Source of the DNA: Cercophora sp. LCS_1
Taxonomy: Eukaryota > Ascomycota > Sordariomycetes > Sordariales > Lasiosphaeriaceae
Assembly: GCA_036250225.1 (NCBI GenBank)
Contig: JAPZLL010000075.1
Coordinates: 1-64,000, forward strand
Direction of reading: 5' to 3'
Length of the DNA: 64,000 bases
In this document: piece after piece, positions 10,641-20,957 of the stretch
Numbering within the stretch: position 1 is the first letter of the stretch
Layout: every line of letters begins with the position of its first letter
Position numbers and translations under genes: made by a program
The notes under the pieces: generated by a model
Databases searched by the model: none
What the model saw: only the letters and a program-made list of their open reading frames with translations
Told to the model about the DNA's origin: nothing

Positions 10641-11266
10641 GCCAGTTACGAGGAGTTGGTCTTTCTCGTCAAAGAGACGGATCAGTTCAATTTGCGGAAA
10701 TTTTGCGACAAGGTCTCAGCTGCGCCGTCGGACGAAGTGGTGAAAGCCAAACCCAAACATGACAAGTTTGTCAATGCATTTCTGTTCAAGAAGGACATCT
10801 TTGAGACGTTCACATACATTGCTCCCGAGTACATTGCCTGTTCATCCGATTTCCCATTTAAAGAAGAGCAAATGTTGACGTTCTCTAGAACAACAATGTC
10901 TCGTCTCCTGATGGTGCTCAGCGGGCGCTAGACTTCCTCTCGCGTGTGTGGGAAAATCAGACAATCACCATCCTCCGGACGCGGTACCGTGAGAACTACA
11001 GCTGGCTCAACTACGACGGCTCGCGCGGGTATAGGAGAGGGTGACGTTACAGAAGGAGAGGGATGGACTGCCTGGGGATGTTGGCGTTGCGAGGAGGAGG
11101 AGGGTGTGCAAAAAAGTTGACATTGTGACAATTTACAGTAAACAAACCACTTGAATCAACCACCATTGTCCGCAACCAGTCTATAATGCAAGTAAAGTAC
11201 AATCCTCTCCCAGCATACCTATCCAACACACCCTGCTCGAATCGGCTAGACACCCGATACCCGTTC

Positions 11267-11267
<1 letters not shown>
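10641..11267. other. no assigned gene; possible upstream part of the preceding gene
   Basis: The plus strand is open to 10931 without recognisable content. The minus strand may hold earlier exons of the secreted-type gene. From 10932 to 11267 nothing is seen. Confidence 0.4.

Positions 11268-11299
<32 letters not shown>
11268..11299. repeat. poly-A tract (32 A)
   Basis: Thirty-two consecutive A just beyond the stop codon of the next minus-strand gene, so a T run in its 3' untranslated region. Confidence 0.9.
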
Positions 11300-11301
<2 letters not shown>

Positions 11302-11304
11302 AGA

Positions 11305-12103
11305 TCAGTCACAGATAACAGCACCCCCCAAGGTAAACAGCGCCCCGAGCGCACCATTGATAGCACCCGCCACGGCCCCCGTCAGCGACGCCATCAACCC
11401 GCAAGCGCCATCTCCGCCGTTGTCAGCCGAAACCTCAAAGTTCATAAAGGCCTGGCCGTCAGCAAAGCGCACCGACATCTTGCGCGGGCCGAAAAATTGC
11501 GTGGTCTGCTTCCTTTCAACCGGGCTGCACGTGTTGTGGCCGAAGCACACGCCGCCCGTCACGGTCTCGTAGGGCCTGTTCTGGACGACGCCGTTGGTGC
11601 CGTACACGGCGATCAGGGCGTCGATCAGTCCGTTCTTGACCCATGTCGGGTAGCTGGAGCCCATTTTGAGTTGCAGGGACATGGACTTGAGGTTGCCGTT
11701 GCCCGAGCCGACGAGGGTGGTGCCGATGGGGATGTTGGCGTCGCAGTCTATAGGCTGTTAGCTTTGATCGCCCCGCGTCGTCTTCTGTGAAATCGAAAGG
11801 CACGTACGGGAAGCATCGCATCCCTCGAAAAGCTTCCTGAGCGCGTCGATGGGGTTCATAGTTCCCCAGTTGGCCACTGTTTGTTTCCAAAAGTCAGCAA
11901 CCCATTTTCTGTCGCAGAAGTGGCTGATTCGAGGAAAACGTACTGTCATCGCCAGTGGCGACCCGGATCTCGGTTGATCGCCGAGTCAAAATGTTGAGGC
12001 CAGAGCTCGACAAGGAGGAGCCGGCGAGGGAGGTGGAAACGGCGGCCGCGTTGGCGATGCTGCCGCCGCTGGCGAAGAGAGCGATGAGAGTTGAGATGCG
12101 CAT
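11305..12103 (-). CDS. putative secreted protein, 223 residues
   Basis: Three exons read leftward: 12103-11944, 11876-11808 and 11747-11305. Both donors are GTACGT, the acceptors are ACAG and ATAG, and all phases fit. The N-terminus (MRISTLIALFASGG...NAAA) is a signal peptide with cleavage expected near residue 20. The mature part has WGTMNPIDALRKLFEGCD, then cysteines in SHCD, GGVCFGHNTC, GACG and VICD, enough for three or four disulfides. The last 35 residues are Gly/Ala-rich and hydrophobic (GAVAGAINGALGALFTLGGA), an unusual ending for a soluble secreted protein that could insert in membranes or form an amyloid-like segment. No family is recognised. The stop is followed within five bases by a run of 32 T on the coding strand. 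Confidence 0.6.
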
Positions 12104-13770
12104 TTTGCTTGTGGTTGCAGTGTTGCCCGAAGTGAGGACCGGCTGTGAAGGTTGGTGATGACTGAAGACGACTGCTGCGACTGATTGAATGATGTCTACA
12201 AAGAGTTTACGTTTGAAAGCGGGCATCGATCGTGTCTTTATACGTGCTGCATCCTTGATCCTCTGAAGGCATGTTTTTGATCATCATTCCATCCCAATCC
12301 TCATGGCCAAAAATTGTAAATCTTTCAAAAGTTCCGGGGCACAGCAACGAAAAACGCCCATGTGGCGGAGCTGGGCCGTTCGCCCAAGGGGTAGTAGCCA
12401 AGGCCACCGCAGGATCGCCGTGAGTAGGTCTGTGCCAGGCTTCAGGTTTTCAGCTTTTAGCGAAGCCAATGAGGGCATTCTTCCAAATGGCAATGGTTAC
12501 GTAGCTGTGGGTTTCAAACGCACCCCGGAACGGTGCGCCGTGCAAAAAATAATGGCGACGGCATCTGGTAGTAAGAAAACAGGCAAATCATATCTTCAAA
12601 GTGCATTTGTGATTCATCATCAACCCGCTCGAGCCTCGACCTTTCCATCGCACCTCTTCGTGTATTGCTGCGGAGCTGTGCCCGGTCCGGAAAAGTCCGC
12701 TCAAACGGGAGGTGGGCAGATTCGAGATCAGGCCCAATAAACCCGCTCATTCAATTTTATCGGCCGTTTACCTAATGGGAACACAAGCATTCAGCATCAC
12801 AACGGGTCGGTCCCCTACCCGACCACCCCCAAGCACTTGAGCGGCACAGTCATCGGTGCCTGGCATGCGCCATACCAAAAGATCAAACTCGACGGTGCAA
12901 TGGCGACTTGAGATGGATTGTAGGATCAAAGCTGTGCTGGCGGGCACGAAAACCCGGCAATTCGGCTATTTGGCTGGCGCAAAGGTGCGTGACCAAGGTC
13001 CCTTGGGTCGGCGAGGTTGGGCTGTGCCGCTGGTTCGAGCGGCCCAGTTGATCGGGTCCGGGGTTTGCGAGATGAACAGTGTAGGTGCTTGTTACATGCA
13101 CAATGCATTCGGGACTTGGCAGGGCAGCAAGCGTCGAAATATGGTGCTGAGCGATTGACAAGGGACCATATGCCGGGTTTGCAAGGCTGCTTCGCCCTCC
13201 TCAAGGCGAGCAACGTAGAGATCGACGGTTGAGGCGCGGGTTTCATGCTGATGCGAATCCCGAAAGCCAAGGCCGAGCCACAAGCTTCCGATCTTGTGTG
13301 TTGTGGTGTCGATAGCTGCATGGAGGGCAATTGCATCCGACAATTGCGATAGGAGGGAGCCGGTCTTGATCGGGGGGGTATTGCCTTGTCCACGCCTTGT
13401 CCGTCCCCGTCTTGTACCCAGTTGTCGACGTAGTTGGTGGAATGCTGGGAAAGGATGATGATGATGATGTTGATGATGTTGATTTTCCGTCGGTTCTACC
13501 TTGAAAAGATAATGAGACGTGTCTGCGACGGCGGCGAGACATAGGTACAAAGTATCGGGAAAAAGGGTTCGGTGCCTGCTGGGAAAGGAGGTCCTGGACG
13601 ATGACGGCCATTGTCTCCAATGGGAGAGATAATGGGGGAAGCTTAATCTTGGAATCGGTAGTAATGCTGGAACGAACAATATCTCTGGGCCTGAACAGCG
13701 TTTCTTTGGCTCAGCCCTCGGCGCAGTAATCACCAAACGTGTATGGTTTTTTTCTGACAGATTCCCTGGC
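12104..13770. other. no firmly supported gene
   Basis: Between 13092 and 13620 the minus strand has protein-like frames (METMAVIVQDLLSQ; IDTTTHKIGSLWLGLGFRDS) that could be exons of one gene, but I found no splice pair linking them. The rest is spacer and the promoter of the secreted protein. Confidence 0.35.
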
Positions 13771-13774
13771 ATTC

Positions 13775-13890
13775 ACTGGGAGGATTGCCCTTTGTCCAAT
13801 CATTCGCTGGGAGGGTTGCCCCACAGTCATTCACTGGGAGGATTGCCCCACAGTCGAGGATTGCCCCACAGTCATTCACGCCACACCGTG
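13775..13890. repeat. tandem repeats upstream of gene B
   Basis: Four imperfect copies of a unit of about 25-29 bp containing tgggaggattgcccc and cagtcattcac. They lie 230-340 bp before the gene B start and may be promoter elements. Confidence 0.75.
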
Positions 13891-13927
13891 GGAGCCTTTT
13901 TAAGCTGCACTGTCTTTGCATACGAAA

Positions 13928-13992
13928 ATCCCACACACAACACCGTATTAGATCCTCATCCCACACACAACACCGTATTAGATCCTCATCTC
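13928..13992. repeat. 31-bp direct duplication in the gene B promoter
   Basis: Two near-perfect adjacent copies of cccacacacaacaccgtatt followed by agatcctcatc. Confidence 0.85.
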
Positions 13993-14114
13993 GCACGGAT
14001 CTGTCCGAATCCCATCTCGCACGGTGCGCCTGCACACCAGTGGCCGTATCAAGGAAGAGGCAAGTTATCTCCAAACCTTCCCCCTCCCCATTCCGATCCT
14101 TGTCCCCTAGCACC

Positions 14115-15567
14115 ATGGCATCATTGGAGACCGGATATCACGAGATGGCGCATCATGACATTGATGAGATGGCGCATCATGACATTGATGATGACATTGA
14201 GCGAGTGCGATTTTTTTTTTTCTCTTCGCCTTTGGGAAAGAACATGCTGACGATGAGATGCAGATCTCGCTACAGAACCCCACGTTCGATCAGATCGTCG
14301 AGTGTATCGTGGACGTCCGCAACCGCGACGCCAAGTGTTTCGTCACATTTGCTTGGCCAGAGGACCAGGTCGACACCCTCACTTTCCGTCTCCAAGACCG
14401 CGTATTCGAGCTCGGTATGATCGTACCACGGATAGACTACGATTTTACATCAAAGACGGTACAACTCAACATGGGTGAAACCCCGCTCCATTACCATTTC
14501 GGCGCTTTTTCCGACCGATTGTTTACGGAGAGCATCGACCGCCTAATCCCTGAGATCCAAGACCCTGCCGTCCGCCTTTTACTTAAGGCTACCATCGATT
14601 TCGGCACATCACGGCTTCACGTGAAGGGCAAGTTGTGGAATCAGGCCGACTGGGCGTTAGGACGTATAACAGATACCTTACCATCTCTGGTCTCTGAGGT
14701 GGCGTTTAGCCAGACGTGGGAAAATGTGGAGGCCAAGATGATACAGTACATGAAGTCCGGGGGTATTATCAGAACAGGTATCGCCTTCGACATCGAGTAC
14801 CCTAAGGCGGATTCAATTACCGTCAGTGTGATAACGGTGGACGAGAGCGCGACAAACGGCTACTGCTAGGTGCAGCGTGCTGAAACGCTTTACCACACAC
14901 AACTCGACACACAACCTGCCGGTCATATCGCTCTGTACCTTTCCGATGTGGTTGGTATTACTGGTTTGCCTCGAATCTATTGCCGTCCTTCGGCTGATGA
15001 GCGTAATGCTGGTATCGTTCGGTTAGTCTTCTTGGTTGGCTTTTTTTTTAAACACTAACTGATTTAATCACCAGGGAGCCTCAAATCATTGTGACATACG
15101 ACCAACTCCGAGACGCCTTTTTCAAGGCCCGCAAGATACATCAAGGAGTGGCGTGCTTAGAGGATTGCGCACAGGAAACCTACCTCGAGAAGATGGCACG
15201 GCGTGTGGCCGAGGAGGAGAAGAGAACTGAGGAGATGGCACGGCGTGTGGCCGAGGAGGAGAAGAGAACTGAGGAGATGGCACGGCGTGTGGCCGAGGAG
15301 AGGGAGAAGACGGCCGAGGAGATGGCACGGCGTGTAGCCGAGAAGAGGGAGAAGATGACCGAGGAGATAGCACGGCGTGTGGCCGAGGAGAGGGAGAAGA
15401 TGGCCGAGGAGATGGCACGGCGTGTGGCCGAGGAGAGGGAGAAGATGGCCGAGGAGATGGCACAGCGTGTGGCCGAGGAGAGGGAGAAGACGGCCGGGGA
15501 GATGGAAAAGAGAGTTAAGGAGATGGCACGGCGTATGGCCGAGGAAATGGTGCGGCGTATGGCTTAG
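14115..15567 (+). pseudogene. gene B: paralogue of gene A with one in-frame stop
   Basis: Three exons: 14115-14204 (donor GTGCGA), 14264-15021 (donor GTTAGT) and 15075-15567 (acceptor CACCAG). They encode 446 residues if the stop at 14867-14869 is ignored. Exon 1 (MASLETGYHEMAHHDIDE) contains a 24-bp tandem duplication (MAHHDIDE twice). Exon 2 is about half identical to gene A, with QADWALG, then LVSEVAFSQTW and YPKA, the D...E-V-x-x-S-Q signature. The TAG replaces the Trp of gene A (HHWLQ versus YC-stop-VQ). A TGG-to-TAG change is a CpA-to-TpA transition on the other strand, the RIP type. The frame is otherwise intact. Exon 3 (EPQIIVTYDQL) leads into a coiled coil of ARRVAEEREK-type repeats. 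Read-through or a recent single inactivating change are both possible. Confidence 0.65.
15190..15560 (+). repeat. 42-45-bp repeats encoding the coiled-coil tail of gene B
   Basis: About nine imperfect units around atggcacggcgtgtggccga, encoding ARRVAEEEKRTEEM (14 residues) or ARRVAEEREKMAEEM (15 residues). The sequence differs entirely from the gene A tail although the position and near two-heptad period are the same. Confidence 0.8.
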
Positions 15568-15589
15568 GAGAAGGAGAAGATGGTAGAGG

Positions 15590-16110
15590 AGATCCATTGG
15601 GGCTGTTCATCACCGGGTTGGGAGTGTTTCACTTGTCAATGACGTTGGAGGAAAGGTAACAGAAGTGTAAAGTGGTCAAAGGAGCTAGTCACACAATGAC
15701 GGAAACATTCCCCAACGCGTAACCAATGATACAGGAAGGACATAGCACAGCTTATTGCGGCTGCTCAATTGGGGTTGCTCACCACCGGGTTGGTACGTTT
15801 CACTTGTTAATAACGTTGGAGGAAGGGCGGTAGAAGTTGTAAAGTAGCCAAAGGAGTCGAAGGAGCTAGCTATACAATAATAGAAACTTTTCCCAATGCG
15901 TAACCAATAATACAGGAAGGAAATGGCGCGGCTTATTGCGGCTGCTCCATTAGGGTTGTGTATCATGCATCACCGGGTTGGTACGTTTCACTTGCCAATG
16001 ATGTTGGAGGAAGGGCAGCAGAAGTGCAAAGTAGTCGAAGGAGCTAGCCAGCTATATACGATAACGGAAACAAATGTTTGCCGTCCTCAACCTCAACCCC
16101 GTGTTCCCCA
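15590..16110. repeat. 170-180-bp tandem repeat, three diverged copies and part of a fourth
   Basis: Units begin near 15598, 15770 and 15951 with a T-T-x-GGG-x-T-G word followed by atcaccgggttgg-type sequence. Each contains gtttcacttg, a word like acgttggagga, aaaggagcta and caatgcgtaacca. A further partial match to the end of the unit lies near 16105. The block separates gene B from the small-protein array. Confidence 0.75.
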
Positions 16111-16264
16111 ATGCGTGACCCATCATCCTCACCCAGGTCGTCTATTGCTCCAAGCCCGGTCTCTCCTTCGGCTTCTGTTGGTTGCTCGACTTTCCGTCGG
16201 TTGCTCGACTTCCGTTGGTTGCTCCGCCTCCGCCGCTGCCGCCGGGAGAAGAGAGGAGGACCCT

Positions 16265-16851
16265 CTACTTCTTGCTGTTGTTGGCGTCGTTCCATCCGGC
16301 GCGGTAGGCGCGCAGTGCGTGGCGGGGGACCGTTGTCCTGGTTGCGTTGATCTTGCCCTACAAGCAAACGCTGGTTAGTTTCCGAGCGGAAGAAAGAAGA
16401 GGGGGAAAAAAAAACGTACTGCCAATGGCACCACCGTCTTGGGGGCCTGGTGGCCGGTCATCCGCCAGACGGCCAGGCCAGCGATGCCGCCAAGGGTCAA
16501 AGCAAGGGCAGCAACGCTGCCGCGGACGGTGGCCTCCCTGGCAGCCTGGTGCTGCCGCTGCGATTCTAATGCCGATTCCACAACGGAATGGTGAATCTCC
16601 CCGGAATTCGTTTTAACTTTGACACCGCCTGCTTCCAGAACAAAACCAAAACTTTGGTCTGCCGGCGGCGGAGCAGGTGCCGCATGGTCTAGCATAAAAA
16701 TCGTTAGCAACAAGATGCAAGAGGTAAAAAGAAAAAGAAAAAAAGAAAAAAGCATACAGTTGATGGTTGGGTCCAGCATTTTGGCAATTTCGATTTGTTC
16801 CGGACTACCCTCGTGGAAAGCTGAAGAAAGGTGCGCGAGGAAAGACGCCAT
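16265..16851 (-). CDS. array copy 1: putative single-pass membrane protein
   Basis: Three exons read leftward: 16851-16758 (donor GTATGC), 16688-16420 (acceptor GCTAG, donor GTACGT) and 16357-16265 (acceptor TTGTAG), giving 151 residues. The N-terminus is MASFLAHLSSAFHEGSPEQI...MLDPTIN, then a Pro/Ala-rich linker, a short VKVK strand-like part, a Gln/Arg-rich helix (SQRQHQAAREATVRG), one hydrophobic Gly-rich segment (about residues 91-108, GSVAALALTLGGIAGLAVW) and a basic tail (GKINATRTTVPRHALRAYRA...NNSKK). The exon structure is the same in all copies, which supports a real gene. Family not recognised. The GxxxG-like spacing suggests helix packing in a membrane; cell location is unknown. Confidence 0.65.
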
Positions 16852-16899
16852 CTTGGTTGGAGTTTTTCGAGGACCAGATTATATGGGGGCTGGTTGGAG

Positions 16900-17220
16900 T
16901 GAATTGCTGCCAGGACGGGGCCTCGCGATCTGATCTTGTGTGGTTGTTGCTGGTGGGTCGTTGTGACTGGAGGGGTGTTGTTACCGGGGGGGATTGTTAC
17001 CGGAGGGTGGCCGTGACTGGAGGATGGTCGTGTTACCGAACGAGAGCTGGGGTCTTCCGGTCTGGTTGCTGTGGGAAGAGGAGGAGGAGAAGGGGAAAGC
17101 GCCGGCGCAGCCTGTGAAATAAATCCCCCCCACAAACGACGCCCGTGCGCCACCAGTTGATTCACTTGCAGTCGATTCACTTTCAGTCGGTTCACTTGCG
17201 GTCAATTCATCCCAAATACA
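16900..17220. promoter_or_regulatory. repeat-rich upstream region of array copy 1
   Basis: Two repeat blocks: five or six imperfect copies of a gttaccggagggtgg-type word (16965-17040), and three or four copies of gattcacttgcagtc-type words (17158-17210). Both occur before every array copy with different copy numbers, so they are part of the amplified unit and possibly regulatory. Confidence 0.5.
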
Positions 17221-17716
17221 CTGCTATCTATGGTCCCACTTTTGTGCTTTGCTCCACTGCCAGTGCTGATCCCCAAGGCATGCTTTCCTTTATAACTGAG
17301 GCTCCATATTGGGGGATTGCGTGACGTCTTGCTCCATTTGGGACCGGTGAAGCTACGTCTTTGGTTACTTGGAGGGAACAAGCGTCAAGGAGCGGTTGCC
17401 CAGCGATCGCTCAAACAGGCGCCTTTGCAACAACAATCGTGTTTATAACAATGCCCAACCAAAGAGAATTGCACAAATTTGTTTGGTCCATTCCACTTGC
17501 TATGCTGTGCTATGCTGCGCTAAGCCGTAATGTACATGCCCTTCCAATCCGATTCCCATAGTTGCCCAGACAGTATATCCACACCTTGGCGATCCGTGGA
17601 CCCCCAAAAGTTGATGTTGAGAGGAGATTAAGGGGAGACTGATGGGAAAGAGACTGAAGTTAAGTGGAAATGGATAGGAAATCGAATGGGAAACTGGAAG
17701 AAGAGAGGAGGACCCT

Positions 17717-18335
17717 CTACTTCTTGCTGTTGTTGCCATCGTTCCATCCGGCGCGGTAGGCGCGCAGTGCGTGGCGGGGGACCGTCGTCCTGGTTGCGTT
17801 GATCTTGCCCTGCAAACAAACGCTGGTTAGTTTCCGAGCGGAAGAAAGAAGGGGAAAAAAAAAAACGTACTGCCAATGGCACCACCGTCTTGGGGGCCTG
17901 GTGGCCGGTCATCCGCCAGACGGCCAGGCCAGCGATGCCGCCAAGGATAAGGGCAGCAACGCTGCCGCGGACGGTGGCCTCCCTGGCAGCCTGGCGCTGC
18001 CGCTGCGTTTCTGCCGTCGATTCCATGACGGAACGGTGGATCTTGTCGGCATCCTGGCAATTTGCCTTCACCTTTACTTTGCTGCCAGACACCTGCACTT
18101 CCGTTACAACGTTGAAGCCTTTATCTGCTGGCAAAGGAATCGGTGCCGCCGGAGCAGGTGCCGCATGGTCTAGCACGAAAATCGTTAGCAACAAGATGCA
18201 AGAGGTAAAAAGAAAAAGAAAAAAAAGAAAAAGCATACAGTTGATGGTTGGGTCCAACATTGTGACAGCGATCTCGTCTTGCTCTAGACTGTTCTCGTGG
18301 AAAGCCGAAGAAAGATGTGCGAGGAAAGATGCCAT
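17717..18335 (-). CDS. array copy 2: putative single-pass membrane protein
   Basis: Exons 18335-18239, 18169-17871 and 17809-17717, with the same splice sites and phases as copy 1; 162 residues. It is the copy closest to copy 1. Differences lie mostly in the linker, which is longer here (APAAPIPLPADKGFNVV). The helix and membrane segment read TQRQRQAAREATVRGSV and AALILGGIAGLAVWRMTG. The basic tail is identical to copy 1 except for one Ala-to-Gly change before NNSKK. Changes concentrated in the linker with a fixed tail suggest selection on the tail; this is inference from eye alignment. Confidence 0.65.
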
Positions 18336-19242
18336 TTTGGTTGGAGTTTTTTGAGGACCAGATTATATGGGGGCTGGTTGGAGTGAATTGCCAGGACGGG
18401 GCCTCGCGATCTGATTGTATGTGGGTTGTTGCCGGCGGGTCGTTGTGACTGGAGGGTTGTTGTGACTGGAGGGTGTTGTTACCGGAGGGAGATTGTTGCC
18501 GGAGGGTGGTTGTTACTGGAGGATGGTTTTGTTACCAAACGGAAGCTGGGTCTTTCACAGTCAGTCTGGTTGCTGTGGGAAGAGGAGGAAAAGGAAAGAG
18601 CGCCGGCACAGCCTGTGAAACAAATCCCCCCCACAAACGACGTCCGTGCTAGGGGCACCACCAGTTGACTCACTTGCCGTCGATTCACTCGCGGTCAATT
18701 CATCCCAAATACACTGCTATCTATGGTCCCGCTTTTGTGCTTTGCTCCACTGCCAGCGCCGCGGATATCGAGGCTTGGGCAGTTAGTGCTGATCCCCGAG
18801 GTATGCTTCCTTTGTAACTGAGGCTCCATATTGGGGGACTGCGTGACAACTTGCTTCGTTTTGGGACGGGTCAAGCTACGTCTTTAGTAAACGATTGCTC
18901 AAACAAACGCCTTTGCAACAACAACAATCGTGTTTACAACAATGCCCAACCAAAGAGAATGGCCCGAATTTTTTGGGGAGTTCATTCCACTTGCTATGCT
19001 GTGCTATGCTATGCTGTGCTATGCTGTGCTAAGCCGTAACGTACATGCCCTTCCAATCCGATTCCCATAGTTGCCCAGGCAGTATATCCATACCTTGGCG
19101 ATCCGTGGACCCCCAAAAGTGAGGAAGCCAATAAAGAGTGACGTTGAGGGGAGATTAAGGGGAGACTGATGGGAGAGAGACCGAAATTAAGTGGAAATGG
19201 ATGGGAAATCGAACGGAAAACCGGAAGAAGAGAGGAGGACCT

Positions 19243-19841
19243 CTACTTCTTGTTGTTATTGTTTCCGTTCCATCTGGCGCGGTAGGCGCGAAGCGCGTGG
19301 CGGGGGACCGTCGTCCTGGTCGCGTTGATCTTGCCCTGCAAACGCTGGTTAGTTTCCGAGCGGAAGAAAGAAGGGAAAAAAAAAAAAAAAAAAAAAAAAA
19401 ACCTACTGCCGACGGCACCACTGTCTTGGGGGCCTGGCGGCCAGTCACCCGCCAGACGGCCAGGCCAATGACACTACCAATGGTGGCAATGCTACTAAGG
19501 GTGACAACGGTTGCTTGCTGCCGTGCTTGCTGTTGGGCCTCTGCAGTCGATTCCATAACGGAATGAGAAAGTCGCTCGGAGGCGACCTGGCCAAACTGTT
19601 CGCTCGCTTTGACTTTGACTTTGTTGCTGGATACTTCCATAATAAAGTCAAAACCTCGGTCGGCTGGTTGAAGAGCAGGTGCCGCATGGTCTAGTATTAA
19701 AGTCATTAGCAATAAGATACAAGAGGTAAAAAGAAAAAAAGGCATACAGGTAATGGTTGGGTCCAGCATTTTAGCAATCTCAATTTGTTCCAGGCTACCC
19801 TCGTGGAAAGCTGAAGAAAAATAGGTGAGGAAAGACGCCAT
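19243..19841 (-). CDS. array copy 3: divergent putative membrane protein
   Basis: Exons 19841-19748, 19690-19407 and 19335-19243; 156 residues. The frame can be extended upstream of MASF by 24 codons, but MASF is conserved in every copy and is taken as the start. The region before the membrane segment differs from copies 1 and 2: it has FGQVASERLSHSVMESTAE and a Gln/Ala-rich QQQARQQATVV run, and the hydrophobic stretch is Ser/Ile-rich (LSSIATIGSVIGLAVWRVTG). The tail keeps GKINATRTTVPRHALRAYRA and ends NNNNKK. Copies 3 and 4 thus form a second subgroup. Intron 2 contains a 26-base T run on the coding strand. Confidence 0.65.
19376..19401. repeat. poly-A tract (26 A) in intron 2 of array copy 3
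   Basis: Expanded version of the shorter A runs (about 9 or 10) at the same intron position in copies 1 and 2. Confidence 0.9.
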
Positions 19842-20479
19842 TTTGGTTGGAGTTTCCGAAAACCAAATTGTTATATGGGGGCTGGTTGAGTGAATTGTCG
19901 GGATGCCTCGCAATCTAATCTTGTGTGGTTGTTACCGGCAGGTAGTTGTGACTGGAGAGCGGGCCTGGTGCTTGGTTATTGTGGGAGGAGAGGGAAGCGC
20001 CGGCGCAGCCCGTGAAAATAAATACCCCCGCAAATACCCCTATGGGGCACTACCAGCTGATTCACTCGCAGTCGATTCACTCGCAGTCGATTCATCCCAA
20101 ATACACTTCTGTGCTTTGCTCCACTGCCAGTGCTGTGGATATCGAGGCTCGGGCAGGCAGCGCTGGGGGACTGCGTGACGTCTTGCTTCGCTTGGGACCG
20201 GTAAAGCTACGTCTTTGGTCACTTGGAGGAAACAAGCGTCACAGAGCGGTTGCTCAGCGATCGCTCAAGCAAGCGCCTTTGCAACAACAATTGTGTTTAT
20301 AACAATGCCCAACCAAAGAGAATTGCCCGAATTTTTGGGGGGTTCATTCCACTTGCTATGCTGTGCTATGCTGTGCTAAGCTGTAATATACATGCCCTTC
20401 CAATCCAATCCCCATAGTCACCCAGATGCTATATCCATCCGCCCATACCTCAGTGATCCGTAGACCCCCAGAAGTCAAG

Positions 20480-20957
20480 TGAGAAAAACATACCGCAAAC
20501 GGCACTACTGCCTTGGGGGCCTAGCGGCCAGTCATCCGCCAGATGGCTAGGCCAATGATGCTACCAATGGTAATAATAACAATGCTACCAAGGGCGACAA
20601 TGGTTGCTTGCTGCTGTGCTTGCTGTTGGGCTTCTGAAGTCGATGCCATAACGGAATGAGAAAGTCGCTCGGAGGTGATCTGGCCAAACCGTTTATTTGC
20701 TTTGACTTTGATGTTGCTACCGGACACTTCCATGGCGAAATCAAAACCTTGATCGGCCGGTGGAAGAGCAGGCGCTGCCGGAGCAGGTGCCGCATGGTCT
20801 AGTATTAAAATCATTAGCAATACGATAAAAGATGTAAAAAGAAAGAAAAAAAAGGCTTACAGGTAACGGTTGGGTCCAGCATTTCAATAACTATTTTGTT
20901 TTGCTTTGGACAACCCTCATAGAAAGCCGAAGAAGGATGCGTGAGGAAAGACGCCAT
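20480..20957 (-). pseudogene. array copy 4: truncated
   Basis: Exon 1 is 20957-20861 (donor GTAAGC) with a diverged MASFLTHPSSAFYEGCPKQ. Exon 2 starts at 20798 and belongs to the copy 3 subgroup (FGQITSERLSHSVMAS; TIGSIIGLAIWRMTGR). It hits a TAG at 20523-20521 where the other copies have CAG (GRQAP), a CpA-to-TpA change of RIP type. Downstream the sequence passes from the second intron donor straight into spacer that in copy 3 lies beyond the gene, so about 280 bp including exon 3 is missing. If translated, it would be a 124-residue protein ending just after the membrane segment without the basic tail. Confidence 0.65.

Noticed and set aside
10377..10931. 184-codon plus-strand frame
   Set aside because: Overlaps the minus-strand gene, which has better motifs and a matching splice pair; kept only as an alternative.
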